Source: Actinomycetes bacterium (GTDB lineage: Bacteria > Actinomycetota > CALGFH01). From it: a DNA stretch of 7,309 nt. The position numbers and the translations under genes are program-made. Below are positions 1 through 4,473 of this stretch, piece after piece; within the stretch, counting starts at the first letter, position 1, and every line of letters begins with the position of its first letter. The notes under the pieces were generated by a model. It worked only from the letters and a program-made list of their open reading frames with translations, was not told the origin of the DNA and did no database searches. The stretch is taken from the NCBI GenBank assembly GCA_030146615.1, contig JASLBL010000246.1, positions 1-7,309 on the forward strand. Reading direction: 5' to 3'.

Positions 1-1
1 C

Positions 2-529
2 AGGGTCGAGTCGACCCTGGACCGCGACACCCGCCTGTCGGCCAACACCGCCGCCGCGATCACCGCGCTCGCCCCCGTGGCCGCGGAGCCCGGCTCGGTC
101 CTCACGGTGTCGGGGCCGCAGCGGCTCCGGGTCGCGGTCGAGCTCGGCCTGCCCCTCGAACGGGTCCGCGACCTGTTCCTGGCCGGCCGGGCCGCCCCCC
201 TCGACCGGGCCCTGGCCGGCAGCACCGCCGTGTTCCACGACGCCGACGGCGATCGCCCACCCGAACGGTTCGCCCCCCTGTCCACCACCGTCCCGACCCG
301 GGCCGGGGAGGTGAAGCTGGTCCCGCTGCGGACCGACCCCGGACGGGGGCTGTACGTCCACCGGGTCGAGGGGCCGGGCGGCGAGAGCAGCAAGCGGCCC
401 GCGACCCAACCGGTCGCGGGCCTGGGGCGAAGCTCCGGGGGCGAGACTCGAACTCGCAACCCTCTGATTAACAGTCAGATGCTCTGCCGGTTGAGCTACC
501 CCGGAATGACAGAACCGCACTGTAACTGA
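2..529 (+). CDS. Unrecognised protein, C-terminal part; true 3' end doubtful
   Basis: The plus-strand frame is open from the left edge of the window to a TGA at 527-529, so the N-terminus is missing. The first ~125 residues look like a genuine globular protein: hydrophobic strands alternate with charged helices (GSVLTVSGPQRLRVAVELGL, then ERVRDLFLAGRAAPLDRALA, later EVKLVPLRTD and GLYVHRVEG). I do not recognise the family and see no signal peptide, membrane segment or catalytic motif. After about base 385 the frame crosses an 11-bp hairpin (396-422) and then the whole tRNA-Asn gene in antisense, giving the typical spurious tRNA-shadow peptide (TRTRNPLINSQML). The natural end is therefore probably near base 375-395. 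A frameshift or base error in the sequence, or a recently lost stop codon, would explain the overrun, but neither other plus frame offers an immediate stop there. The coding call is moderately sure; the end coordinate is not. Confidence 0.5.
   Translation, partial: RVESTLDRDTRLSANTAAAITALAPVAAEPGSVLTVSGPQRLRVAVELGLPLERVRDLFLAGRAAPLDRALAGSTAVFHDADGDRPPERFAPLSTTVPTRAGEVKLVPLRTDPGRGLYVHRVEGPGGESSKRPATQPVAGLGRSSGGETRTRNPLINSQMLCRLSYPGMTEPHCN
396..422 (-). terminator. Hairpin terminator downstream of tRNA-Asn
   Basis: A perfect 11-bp inverted repeat, GGCCCGCGACC (396-406) and GGTCGCGGGCC (412-422), encloses the 5-nt loop CAACC. It lies 10 nt past the 3' end of the minus-strand tRNA-Asn, where a terminator is expected. 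No clean U-tract follows on either strand, which is common for terminators in GC-rich actinobacteria. It could also stop transcription of the plus-strand gene on its left. The structure is seen directly; the terminator role is inferred. Confidence 0.6.
433..505 (-). tRNA. tRNA-Asn (anticodon GTT)
   Basis: This reads on the minus strand as a complete 73-nt cloverleaf. The acceptor stem is TCCGGGG (505-499) with CCCCGGA (440-434), and the discriminator is G at 433. The D arm is GCTC...GAGC. The anticodon stem TCTGA/TCAGA closes the loop CTGTTAA, with anticodon GTT at 472-470, exactly tRNA position 34-36. The T arm contains GTTCGAG. The bases after the discriminator are not CCA, so the CCA end must be added after transcription. 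GTT is the standard single anticodon that reads both asparagine codons. Confidence 0.97.
519..524 (-). promoter_or_regulatory. Possible -10 box of the tRNA-Asn gene
   Basis: On the minus strand this reads TACAGT, fitting the actinobacterial TANNNT pattern. It lies 13 nt before the mature tRNA, leaving room for a start point and a very short 5' leader. No convincing -35 hexamer is found 16-18 nt further upstream, so the call is weak. Confidence 0.25.
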
Positions 530-679
530 CCTCGCCGCAACCGTGCACACGCCGCTGTCGCCCCAAGCACCCCCCCGTAACGCCGCGACGGTTTGGGCGA
601 TGCATCCACAGGGCGGTGACTTAGCACGACTTTAGCTGGGCCAGATGATGATCCGCGGCAACGTCACGAGGGGAGATGC

Positions 680-1396
680 ATGAGCCGAACGGGCAAGCTG
701 GTCATCGTCGGCGTGGTGGTGCTGGTGCTGGCGGTGGGGGGTGGGTTCCTGCTGTTCGTGAACCGGACGTCGGACTCGCCGCCGCCGGCGGTCCTCGACC
801 CGGCGCCGACGACCGCCGCCGGGGAGGCGACGGGGGCGACCCAGGGGGACGGGGCGGCCAGCCCGGACGGCACCTGGCAGGTCAGTGACGACGGCTCGTC
901 GTATGTCGGCTACCGGGTCAAGGAGCAGCTGACCTTCCTGAACAGCCCCAACGAGGCCGTCGGCCGGTCCAAGGCCGTGACCGGGACCATGCAGGTGGCC
1001 GGGGACACGGTCGAGGAGGTCAGGATCGAGGCCGACCTGACCCAGCTGACCAGCGACGAGACCCGCCGTGACAACGCCATCCGCCAGCGGGGGCTGGAGT
1101 CGGAGCGGTACCCGACGGCCACCCTGGAGCTGACCGAGCCGATCCAGCTCACCTCGACGCCGGTCGAGGGCCAGGAGGTCCGGGGCCAGGGCAAGGGCCA
1201 GCTGACGGTCCACGGGGTCACCCGCGAGGTCGACCTCGACCTCCAGGGCCGCTGGTCCGGCGAGACGATCCAGGTGGTCGGGCAGCTGCCGGTCAAGATG
1301 ACCGATTACCAGATCCAGCCGCCCCGCTTCGGCCCGGTGGTCTCGATCGAGGACAGTCTCAACGTCGACTTCAACCTGGTGTTCGAGCGGGCCTAG
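680..1396 (+). CDS. Membrane-anchored YceI-domain lipid-binding protein
   Basis: This encodes 238 residues. A short basic N-terminus (MSRTGK) precedes one hydrophobic segment at about residues 7-27, an uncleaved anchor or signal peptide that would place the rest outside the membrane. A Pro/Ala/Thr/Gly-rich linker (about 31-63) leads to a YceI domain filling residues ~64-238. Its signatures are GTWQVSDDGSSYVGYRVKE at the start, RDNAIRQRGLESERYPTATL (from R130), LTVHGVTREVDLDL (175-188) and a C-terminal strand SLNVDFNLVFERA. YceI proteins form a lipocalin-like barrel that binds isoprenoid or other long amphiphilic molecules; the ligand here cannot be read from sequence. GAGGGGAG (668-675) lies 4 nt before the ATG. 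An ATG at 676 is in another frame. The stop codon interlocks with that of the convergent protease gene. Family call is strong, physiological role unknown. Confidence 0.92.
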   Translation: MSRTGKLVIVGVVVLVLAVGGGFLLFVNRTSDSPPPAVLDPAPTTAAGEATGATQGDGAASPDGTWQVSDDGSSYVGYRVKEQLTFLNSPNEAVGRSKAVTGTMQVAGDTVEEVRIEADLTQLTSDETRRDNAIRQRGLESERYPTATLELTEPIQLTSTPVEGQEVRGQGKGQLTVHGVTREVDLDLQGRWSGETIQVVGQLPVKMTDYQIQPPRFGPVVSIEDSLNVDFNLVFERA

Positions 1397-2208
1397 GCGC
1401 CGGCCAGGATGAACACCAGCTGGGTCATGTCGAACAGGATGTGGGCCAGGATCAGCGGCCACAGCCGCCGTGTCCGGTGGAAGTACCAGGCGTACATCAG
1501 CCCCAGGCCGAAGATGGTCAGGGCCGCCCCCACCCCCTGGTAGACGTGGAGGACGCCCCACAGGGCGGTCGGCAGCAGCAGGATCACCGCGACCGGGGCC
1601 CGCAGCTGCTCGAGCCGGGTCTGGGCGTAGCCCCGGACCACGATCTCCTCGGTGACCCCGGCGGTGACGGCGATCAGCACCGCCTGGATCGCCCGGAACC
1701 ACAGCGGCAGCCCTTCGGGCAGGAAGTCGACCTCCCGCTGGCCGAAGTACTGGAACAGCTGGGCCAGCACCAGGACCAGGATGAAGCTGGCCACCCAGAG
1801 CAGGAGGCCCATGCCCAGGTCGGCGGCGCGGAACCGGGTGAGGCCGATCCCCACCCAGCCCTCGCGGTTGCGGGCCAGCAGGAACCCGACGACCAGGACC
1901 GGCGTCCAGGACAGGAACAGCTCGAAGACGATGCTGACCACCGACGGCACCAGCTCGGCCTCGACCTCGGCGGTGCCCTGGGGCCCGAGGGCGAGGATGA
2001 GTAGGCCGAGGATGCCGGGGGAGAAGGCCAGCAGCAGGACCAGGCCGAGCTCGAGGCGCAGCATCCTGGGCGATCCGGGCGGCCTCGGGACCGGGTTGCG
2101 CGGCGGCTGCGGGCCGCCCAGCTCCGGCGGCGCGGCCTCGTACGGCCCTCCGACTGGGACCCCGAAGGGAACGGGCTGGGGTGGTCGCGGGTCGGTCGGG
2201 TCGGCCAC
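1393..2208 (-). CDS. CPBP family intramembrane metalloprotease
   Basis: This encodes 271 residues from a GTG start. Residues 1-48 are a Pro/Gly-rich, probably cytoplasmic tail without membrane character. About seven hydrophobic spans follow (roughly 52-74, 90-112, 130-153, 172-188, 205-222, 228-244, 250-270). All three motifs of the CPBP (CAAX protease and bacteriocin-processing) family are present: EExxxR as TEEIVVRGY (E187, E188, R192), the first histidine in LWGVLHVYQG (H221), and HxxxD as HILFD (H256, D260). These glutamates and histidines form the catalytic centre within the membrane. The family contains Rce1-like prenyl-protein proteases as well as bacterial immunity and anti-sigma-cleaving members; nothing here decides the substrate. 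AAGGAG at 2218-2213 supports the GTG. The gene stands alone, convergent with the YceI gene. Confidence 0.93.
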   Translation of the reverse strand: MADPTDPRPPQPVPFGVPVGGPYEAAPPELGGPQPPRNPVPRPPGSPRMLRLELGLVLLLAFSPGILGLLILALGPQGTAEVEAELVPSVVSIVFELFLSWTPVLVVGFLLARNREGWVGIGLTRFRAADLGMGLLLWVASFILVLVLAQLFQYFGQREVDFLPEGLPLWFRAIQAVLIAVTAGVTEEIVVRGYAQTRLEQLRAPVAVILLLPTALWGVLHVYQGVGAALTIFGLGLMYAWYFHRTRRLWPLILAHILFDMTQLVFILAGA

Positions 2209-2212
2209 GAGG

Positions 2213-2218
2213 CTCCTT
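2213..2218 (-). promoter_or_regulatory. Ribosome binding site fixing the protease GTG start
   Basis: This reads AAGGAG on the minus strand, 4 nt before the GTG at 2208-2206. No in-frame ATG or other start with a comparable site lies nearby, so the long proline-rich N-terminus is probably translated. Confidence 0.6.
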
Positions 2219-2237
2219 GCGGACGTCAGGGAATCCC

Positions 2238-2256
2238 AGCGTACCGCACGCTACGC
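2238..2256. repeat. Nested inverted repeat in the divergent intergenic region
   Basis: Two overlapping inverted repeats share the same bases: AGCGT (2238-2242) with ACGCT (2248-2252), and GCGTA (2239-2243) with TACGC (2252-2256). The arms are only 5 bp. The position, 30-48 nt upstream of the protease start and between two divergent genes, is that of an operator. No regulator is recognised, and chance in GC-rich DNA is possible. Confidence 0.25.
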
Positions 2257-2313
2257 AGTTCTCCGTTTTGTAACGTCTCCTTCAGGGTCCGGCCAGGATC
2301 CGGTCACACGTGA

Positions 2314-2319
2314 TATCGT
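2314..2319 (+). promoter_or_regulatory. Possible -10 box for the small membrane protein operon
   Basis: TATCGT fits TANNNT and lies within CACGTGATATCGTG, an imperfect palindrome (CACG/CGTG, 2307-2320). It is 71 nt before the ATG of the 54-residue gene. I see no good -35 hexamer at the usual distance, so this is only a candidate. Confidence 0.25.
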
Positions 2320-2390
2320 GCCGTGCGATCTGCCCCAAACCCCACGTCGTCCGGCCAGCCGTGACGGGCGACGGGAAGGAGACGCGTTCT

Positions 2391-2555
2391 ATGCTCGCCT
2401 ACCTCGATGCCGCATCGGGCAGCCTGATCATCCAGGCGATCGTGGCCGGCGCCGCGGGTGCGGCGGTGTTCTTCAAGCTGGGCTGGCGCAGGATCACCTC
2501 CCCGTTCCGCCGTCGTACCGCCACCGCCGAGGTCGGCGAGCGCGACGAGCGCTGA
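2391..2555 (+). CDS. Small single-span membrane protein (54 aa)
   Basis: This begins MLAYLDAASGSLIIQ, continues with a hydrophobic span to about residue 31 (IIQAIVAGAAGAAVFFKLGW) and ends in a basic, then acidic tail (RRITSPFRRR...EVGERDER). Positive residues after the span predict the C-terminus in the cytoplasm. From memory, it matches a widespread but unnamed type of small protein that opens with MLxYxDPG[ST]GS followed by one membrane helix, often found near methyltransferases, phosphodiesterases or cell-surface polysaccharide genes. Here the usual DPG is replaced by DAA. AAGGAG at 2376-2381 with 9-nt spacing selects this ATG; the upstream in-frame ATG at 2310 lacks such a site and adds an unlikely Cys/Pro-rich peptide. 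The methyltransferase gene follows after 39 nt, so the two are probably co-transcribed. Function unknown. Confidence 0.75.
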   Translation: MLAYLDAASGSLIIQAIVAGAAGAAVFFKLGWRRITSPFRRRTATAEVGERDER

Positions 2556-2594
2556 GCGGCGCCCCCCGAAGAACGCACACACGGTAGGAACTGG

Positions 2595-4004
2595 ATGAGC
2601 GATCTGGAGCTGGAGCCTGCGTCGTTCCGGGACCCGGCGAGCACGGTGGCGTACCTCGACGGCCGGGTCCTGCGTGGCCTGACCAAGGACGGCGCGGCCG
2701 ACTTCGACACCCTCGCCGCCGCCCCCTTCTTCGACAAGGCCATGGACGACGGCAAGCTGGTCAGGACCACCCAGGTCCCGGTCGAGGACCTGCCGCAGAG
2801 CGTCCGCGGCGACGCCTGGGTCCGGGCGCTGGAGCACGAGCGGATCCCGTTCGTCAGCTACCCGTACGAGTGGACCTTCTCGATGCTGAAGGACGCCGCC
2901 CTGGTCCACCTGGACCTGCTCCTGGCCGCCCTCGACGCCGGCCTGACCATGAAGGACGGGTATGCCTACAACCTGGCCTTCACCGGCGCCCGGCCGGTCT
3001 TCATCGACGTCGGCTCCTTCGAGCGGGTCCGCCCCGGCGAGCCCTGGGCCGGCTACCGGCAGTTCTGCCAGACGATGCTCTACCCGCTGCTCCTCCAGGC
3101 CCACAAGGACGTCCGCTTCCAGCCCTGGCTGCGCGGGGCCGTCCAGGGCATCCAGCCCCAGGACCTGGCCAAGCTGTTCACCGGCACCGACAAGATGAAG
3201 CCGGGCGTGCTCAAGCATGTCTCGCTCCACGGCGCCATGGACCAGCGCTACTCCAAGTCGCGGGCCCAGGACACCCAGAAGGAGCTGAAGGAGGCCGGGT
3301 TCTCGACCGAGCTCCAGAAGGCCACGGTCACGGCCATCCGCAAGCTGGTGGCCCGCCTCGACTGGGGCCGTTCGGCCTCGGAGTGGAACGACTACCAGCG
3401 GACCAGCACCTACACCGACGCCGAGCGCGAGATCAAGGCCGCCTTCGTCGCCAAGTCTCTGGAGGGCAGGGGGGCCAAGCTGGTCTTCGACCTGGGCGGC
3501 AACGACGGCACCTACTCGCGCGTGGCCGCCGGCCATGCCGACTACGTGGTCTGCGCCGACGGCGACGACCTGGTCCTGGACGGCCTCTACCGGTCGCTGC
3601 GCCAGGAGGGCAACCGCCAGATCCTGCCCGCCTATCTCGACCTGTCCGACCCCTCGCCCGGCCTCGGCTGGCGGGGCCGCGAGCGCGCCGGCTTCTTCGA
3701 CCGGGCCCGCCCCGACGCCGTCCTCGCCCTGGCCCTGCTCCACCACCTGGCCATCACCGGCAACGTCCCCCTGGCCGAGCTGGTCGACTGGCTGCATTCC
3801 CTCGGCGGCCGCCTGGTGGTCGAGTTCGTCGACCCGGCCGACCCGATGGCCGACCGCCTCCTGGCCAACAAGCCCCCTGGCATGCACGGCGACTACCGCC
3901 GCGAGGTGTTCGAGCGCCTGCTGGAGGCCCGCTTCGACATCGTCGACCGCGCCGAGTACCCCTCCGGCACCCGCACCCTCTACCACGCGACCCCTCGCCG
4001 CTAG
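2595..4004 (+). CDS. Two-domain protein with C-terminal SAM-dependent methyltransferase
   Basis: This encodes 469 residues, no signal peptide or membrane span, so it is cytoplasmic. The C-terminal part from ~residue 285 is a class I Rossmann methyltransferase: motif I LVFDLGGNDGTYS (296-308) for the SAM loop, an acidic strand end YVVCADGDD (317-325), and RPDAVLALALLHHL (372-385) as the post-I strand and helix. The protein ends in a strand pair (EYPSGTRTLYH). The N-terminal ~280 residues are not a standard domain to me, but they contain KDGYAYNLAFTGARPVFID (120-138). There D121-x4-N126 followed by a strand ending in D138 resembles the catalytic loop and metal aspartate of aminoglycoside-kinase-like folds. 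AGGA at 2586-2589 is a modest ribosome site 5 nt before the ATG. The small membrane protein upstream is its likely partner, possibly a membrane recruiter. The substrate is unknown; acting on a sugar, lipid or polysaccharide precursor is only a guess from typical neighbourhoods. Confidence 0.85.
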   Translation: MSDLELEPASFRDPASTVAYLDGRVLRGLTKDGAADFDTLAAAPFFDKAMDDGKLVRTTQVPVEDLPQSVRGDAWVRALEHERIPFVSYPYEWTFSMLKDAALVHLDLLLAALDAGLTMKDGYAYNLAFTGARPVFIDVGSFERVRPGEPWAGYRQFCQTMLYPLLLQAHKDVRFQPWLRGAVQGIQPQDLAKLFTGTDKMKPGVLKHVSLHGAMDQRYSKSRAQDTQKELKEAGFSTELQKATVTAIRKLVARLDWGRSASEWNDYQRTSTYTDAEREIKAAFVAKSLEGRGAKLVFDLGGNDGTYSRVAAGHADYVVCADGDDLVLDGLYRSLRQEGNRQILPAYLDLSDPSPGLGWRGRERAGFFDRARPDAVLALALLHHLAITGNVPLAELVDWLHSLGGRLVVEFVDPADPMADRLLANKPPGMHGDYRREVFERLLEARFDIVDRAEYPSGTRTLYHATPRR

Positions 4005-4013
4005 CCCACGGAG

Positions 4014-4019
4014 TACGAT
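4014..4019 (+). promoter_or_regulatory. Possible -10 box of the CAT-anticodon tRNA
   Basis: TACGAT, a TANNNT hexamer, ends 8 nt before the first base of the tRNA and 10 nt after the methyltransferase stop. The spacing suits a tRNA promoter. The -35 region would fall inside the end of the methyltransferase gene and is not recognisable. Confidence 0.3.
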
Positions 4020-4027
4020 CCGGCCAC

Positions 4028-4101
4028 GGGGCTGTAGCTCAGTCGGTCAGAGCAAGCGACTCATAATCGCTCGGTCGCAGGTTCGAGGCCTGCCAGCCCC
4101 A
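4028..4101 (+). tRNA. tRNA with anticodon CAT, probably tRNA-Ile2 (or elongator tRNA-Met)
   Basis: A complete 74-nt cloverleaf: acceptor stem GGGGCTG (4028-4034) with CAGCCCC (4094-4100), discriminator A at 4101, D arm GCTC/GAGC, anticodon stem AGCGA/TCGCT, loop CTCATAA with CAT at 4062-4064, and T arm GCAGG/CCTGC around TTCGAGG. No CCA is encoded. It is not initiator tRNA: the first pair is formed and the anticodon stem lacks three consecutive G-C pairs. The run CGACTCATAATCGCT plus the variable loop CGGTC resembles bacterial tRNA-Ile2, whose C34 is converted to lysidine by TilS so that it reads AUA. Elongator tRNA-Met can share this loop, so isotype remains open. Confidence 0.96.
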
Positions 4102-4171
4102 CAGAACAAGACAAGCAATTCCGAGTGACGGCAGCTACTCCGCGAGGGTGGCGGTCATTCCACATCGGACC

Positions 4172-4381
4172 TCAGTGACGGGCCCAGCGACACACCACAA
4201 CGCCCACGATGGTCTCGGTGTCGTTGTCGTCGGTGAAGGCGATCGCGAACGGCGTGCCATCTGCCACCAGGTCACGAATTGGTCGCGACCGCGACGGGAG
4301 GGAAAACCCGTCGGCCCCTCGGGCACGAAAGGGGTACGGGGCCACGGGCCAGGACCCCCCGGTCCCGCGGACGGGATTCAT
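4172..4381 (-). CDS. Doubtful small ORF or gene remnant (69 aa)
   Basis: Read from the ATG at 4381-4379 to a TGA at 4174-4172. The C-terminal half has protein-like character: RDLVADGTPFAIAFTDDND followed by TETIVGVVVCRWARH, with alternating hydrophobic strand-like residues and an acidic turn. The N-terminal half is Arg/Pro/Gly-rich, as expected from translated GC-rich noise. No proper ribosome binding site precedes the ATG; GGAG lies about 14 nt upstream. It overlaps the hairpin-rich leader of asnB on the opposite strand. It may be the tail of a decayed gene, or chance. I do not recognise a family. Confidence 0.2.
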   Translation of the reverse strand: MNPVRGTGGSWPVAPYPFRARGADGFSLPSRSRPIRDLVADGTPFAIAFTDDNDTETIVGVVVCRWARH

Positions 4382-4396
4382 GGCGCCATCCCTGTC
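4292..4396 (+). promoter_or_regulatory. Series of smaller hairpins in the asnB leader
   Basis: Four inverted repeats follow each other. CGACGGG (4292-4298) pairs with CCCGTCG (4307-4313) around an A-rich loop. CCCCT (4315-4319) pairs with AGGGG (4330-4334). GGACC (4352-4356) pairs with GGTCC (4361-4365) around four C. GAC-GGGAT (4370-4377) pairs with ATCCC-T-GTC (4388-4396), with one bulge, enclosing the palindrome ATGGCGCCAT (4380-4389). Singly each could be chance at this GC content. The tandem order before a gene resembles a structured 5' leader. Confidence 0.3.
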
Positions 4397-4410
4397 TCCA
4401 AGGGTTCGCA

Positions 4411-4454
4411 ACCGGACATGCCACTCGCCCACGGGCGGGCCCTGGCATGCCGGT
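4411..4454 (+). promoter_or_regulatory. Strong stem-loop directly before the asnB ribosome binding site
   Basis: ACCGGACATGCCA (4411-4423) pairs with TGGCATGCCGGT (4443-4454): twelve base pairs with a single bulged A (4416). Inside, CGCC (4426-4429) pairs with GGCG (4434-4437) around CACG. The stem ends 4 nt before the Shine-Dalgarno at 4459-4466, so folding or ligand binding here could control ribosome access or transcription. No U-run follows, so it is not a classical terminator. As DNA it could also be an operator. The structure is seen in the sequence; the role is inferred. Confidence 0.5.
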
Positions 4455-4458
4455 GGAC

Positions 4459-4466
4459 GAGGGGAG
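4459..4466 (+). promoter_or_regulatory. Ribosome binding site that fixes the TTG start of asnB
   Basis: GAGGGGAG lies 7 nt before TTG at 4474-4476, ideal spacing. The longer in-frame reading from 4279 has no such site and would bury the catalytic cysteine. Confidence 0.75.
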
Positions 4467-4473
4467 CGCGACC

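Larger units (their letters stand above)
4102..4473 (+). other. 372-nt stretch without a confident gene: tRNA trailer and asnB leader
   Basis: The first half (4102-4280) is slightly less GC-rich just after the tRNA and shows no clear terminator, integrase site or repeat of the tRNA end. A weak minus-strand reading frame covers 4172-4381. The second half (about 4290-4466) is rich in inverted repeats and ends in the ribosome binding site of asnB. The promoter of asnB must lie here, unless it is read through from the tRNA, but I cannot point to a convincing -35/-10 pair. Confidence 0.5.

Noticed and set aside
632..1702. 356-codon minus-strand frame covering the YceI gene and part of the protease gene
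   Set aside because: It overlaps two recognised genes, and its product is Arg/Asp/Leu/Pro-rich without any domain.
2310..2390. Upstream in-frame ATG for the small membrane protein
   Set aside because: There is no ribosome site before it, and AAGGAG with ideal spacing marks the ATG at 2391.
2304..3986. 560-codon open frame on the minus strand opposite the methyltransferase gene
   Set aside because: It is antisense to a well-supported gene, and its product is a repetitive Gly/Val/Ala/Gln/Arg-rich string without motifs, as expected from codon bias at high GC.
4145..4152. AGGGTGGC, resembling the core of a T-box leader
   Set aside because: The following bases do not match the ACCGCG part of the T-box, it lies over 320 nt from asnB, and a tRNA gene occupies the place where stem I would be.
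4102..4280. Possible integration site beside the CAT tRNA
   Set aside because: No integrase gene and no direct repeat of the tRNA 3' end was found within the window.
4281..4290. Perfect 10-bp palindrome GGTCGCGACC
   Set aside because: It is short, unextended and built of common GC steps; one such palindrome is expected by chance in a window of this composition.
4279..4473. Longer N-terminus of AsnB starting at 4279
   Set aside because: It lacks a ribosome binding site, has Arg/Gly/Pro-rich non-conserved content and would remove Cys from position 2.
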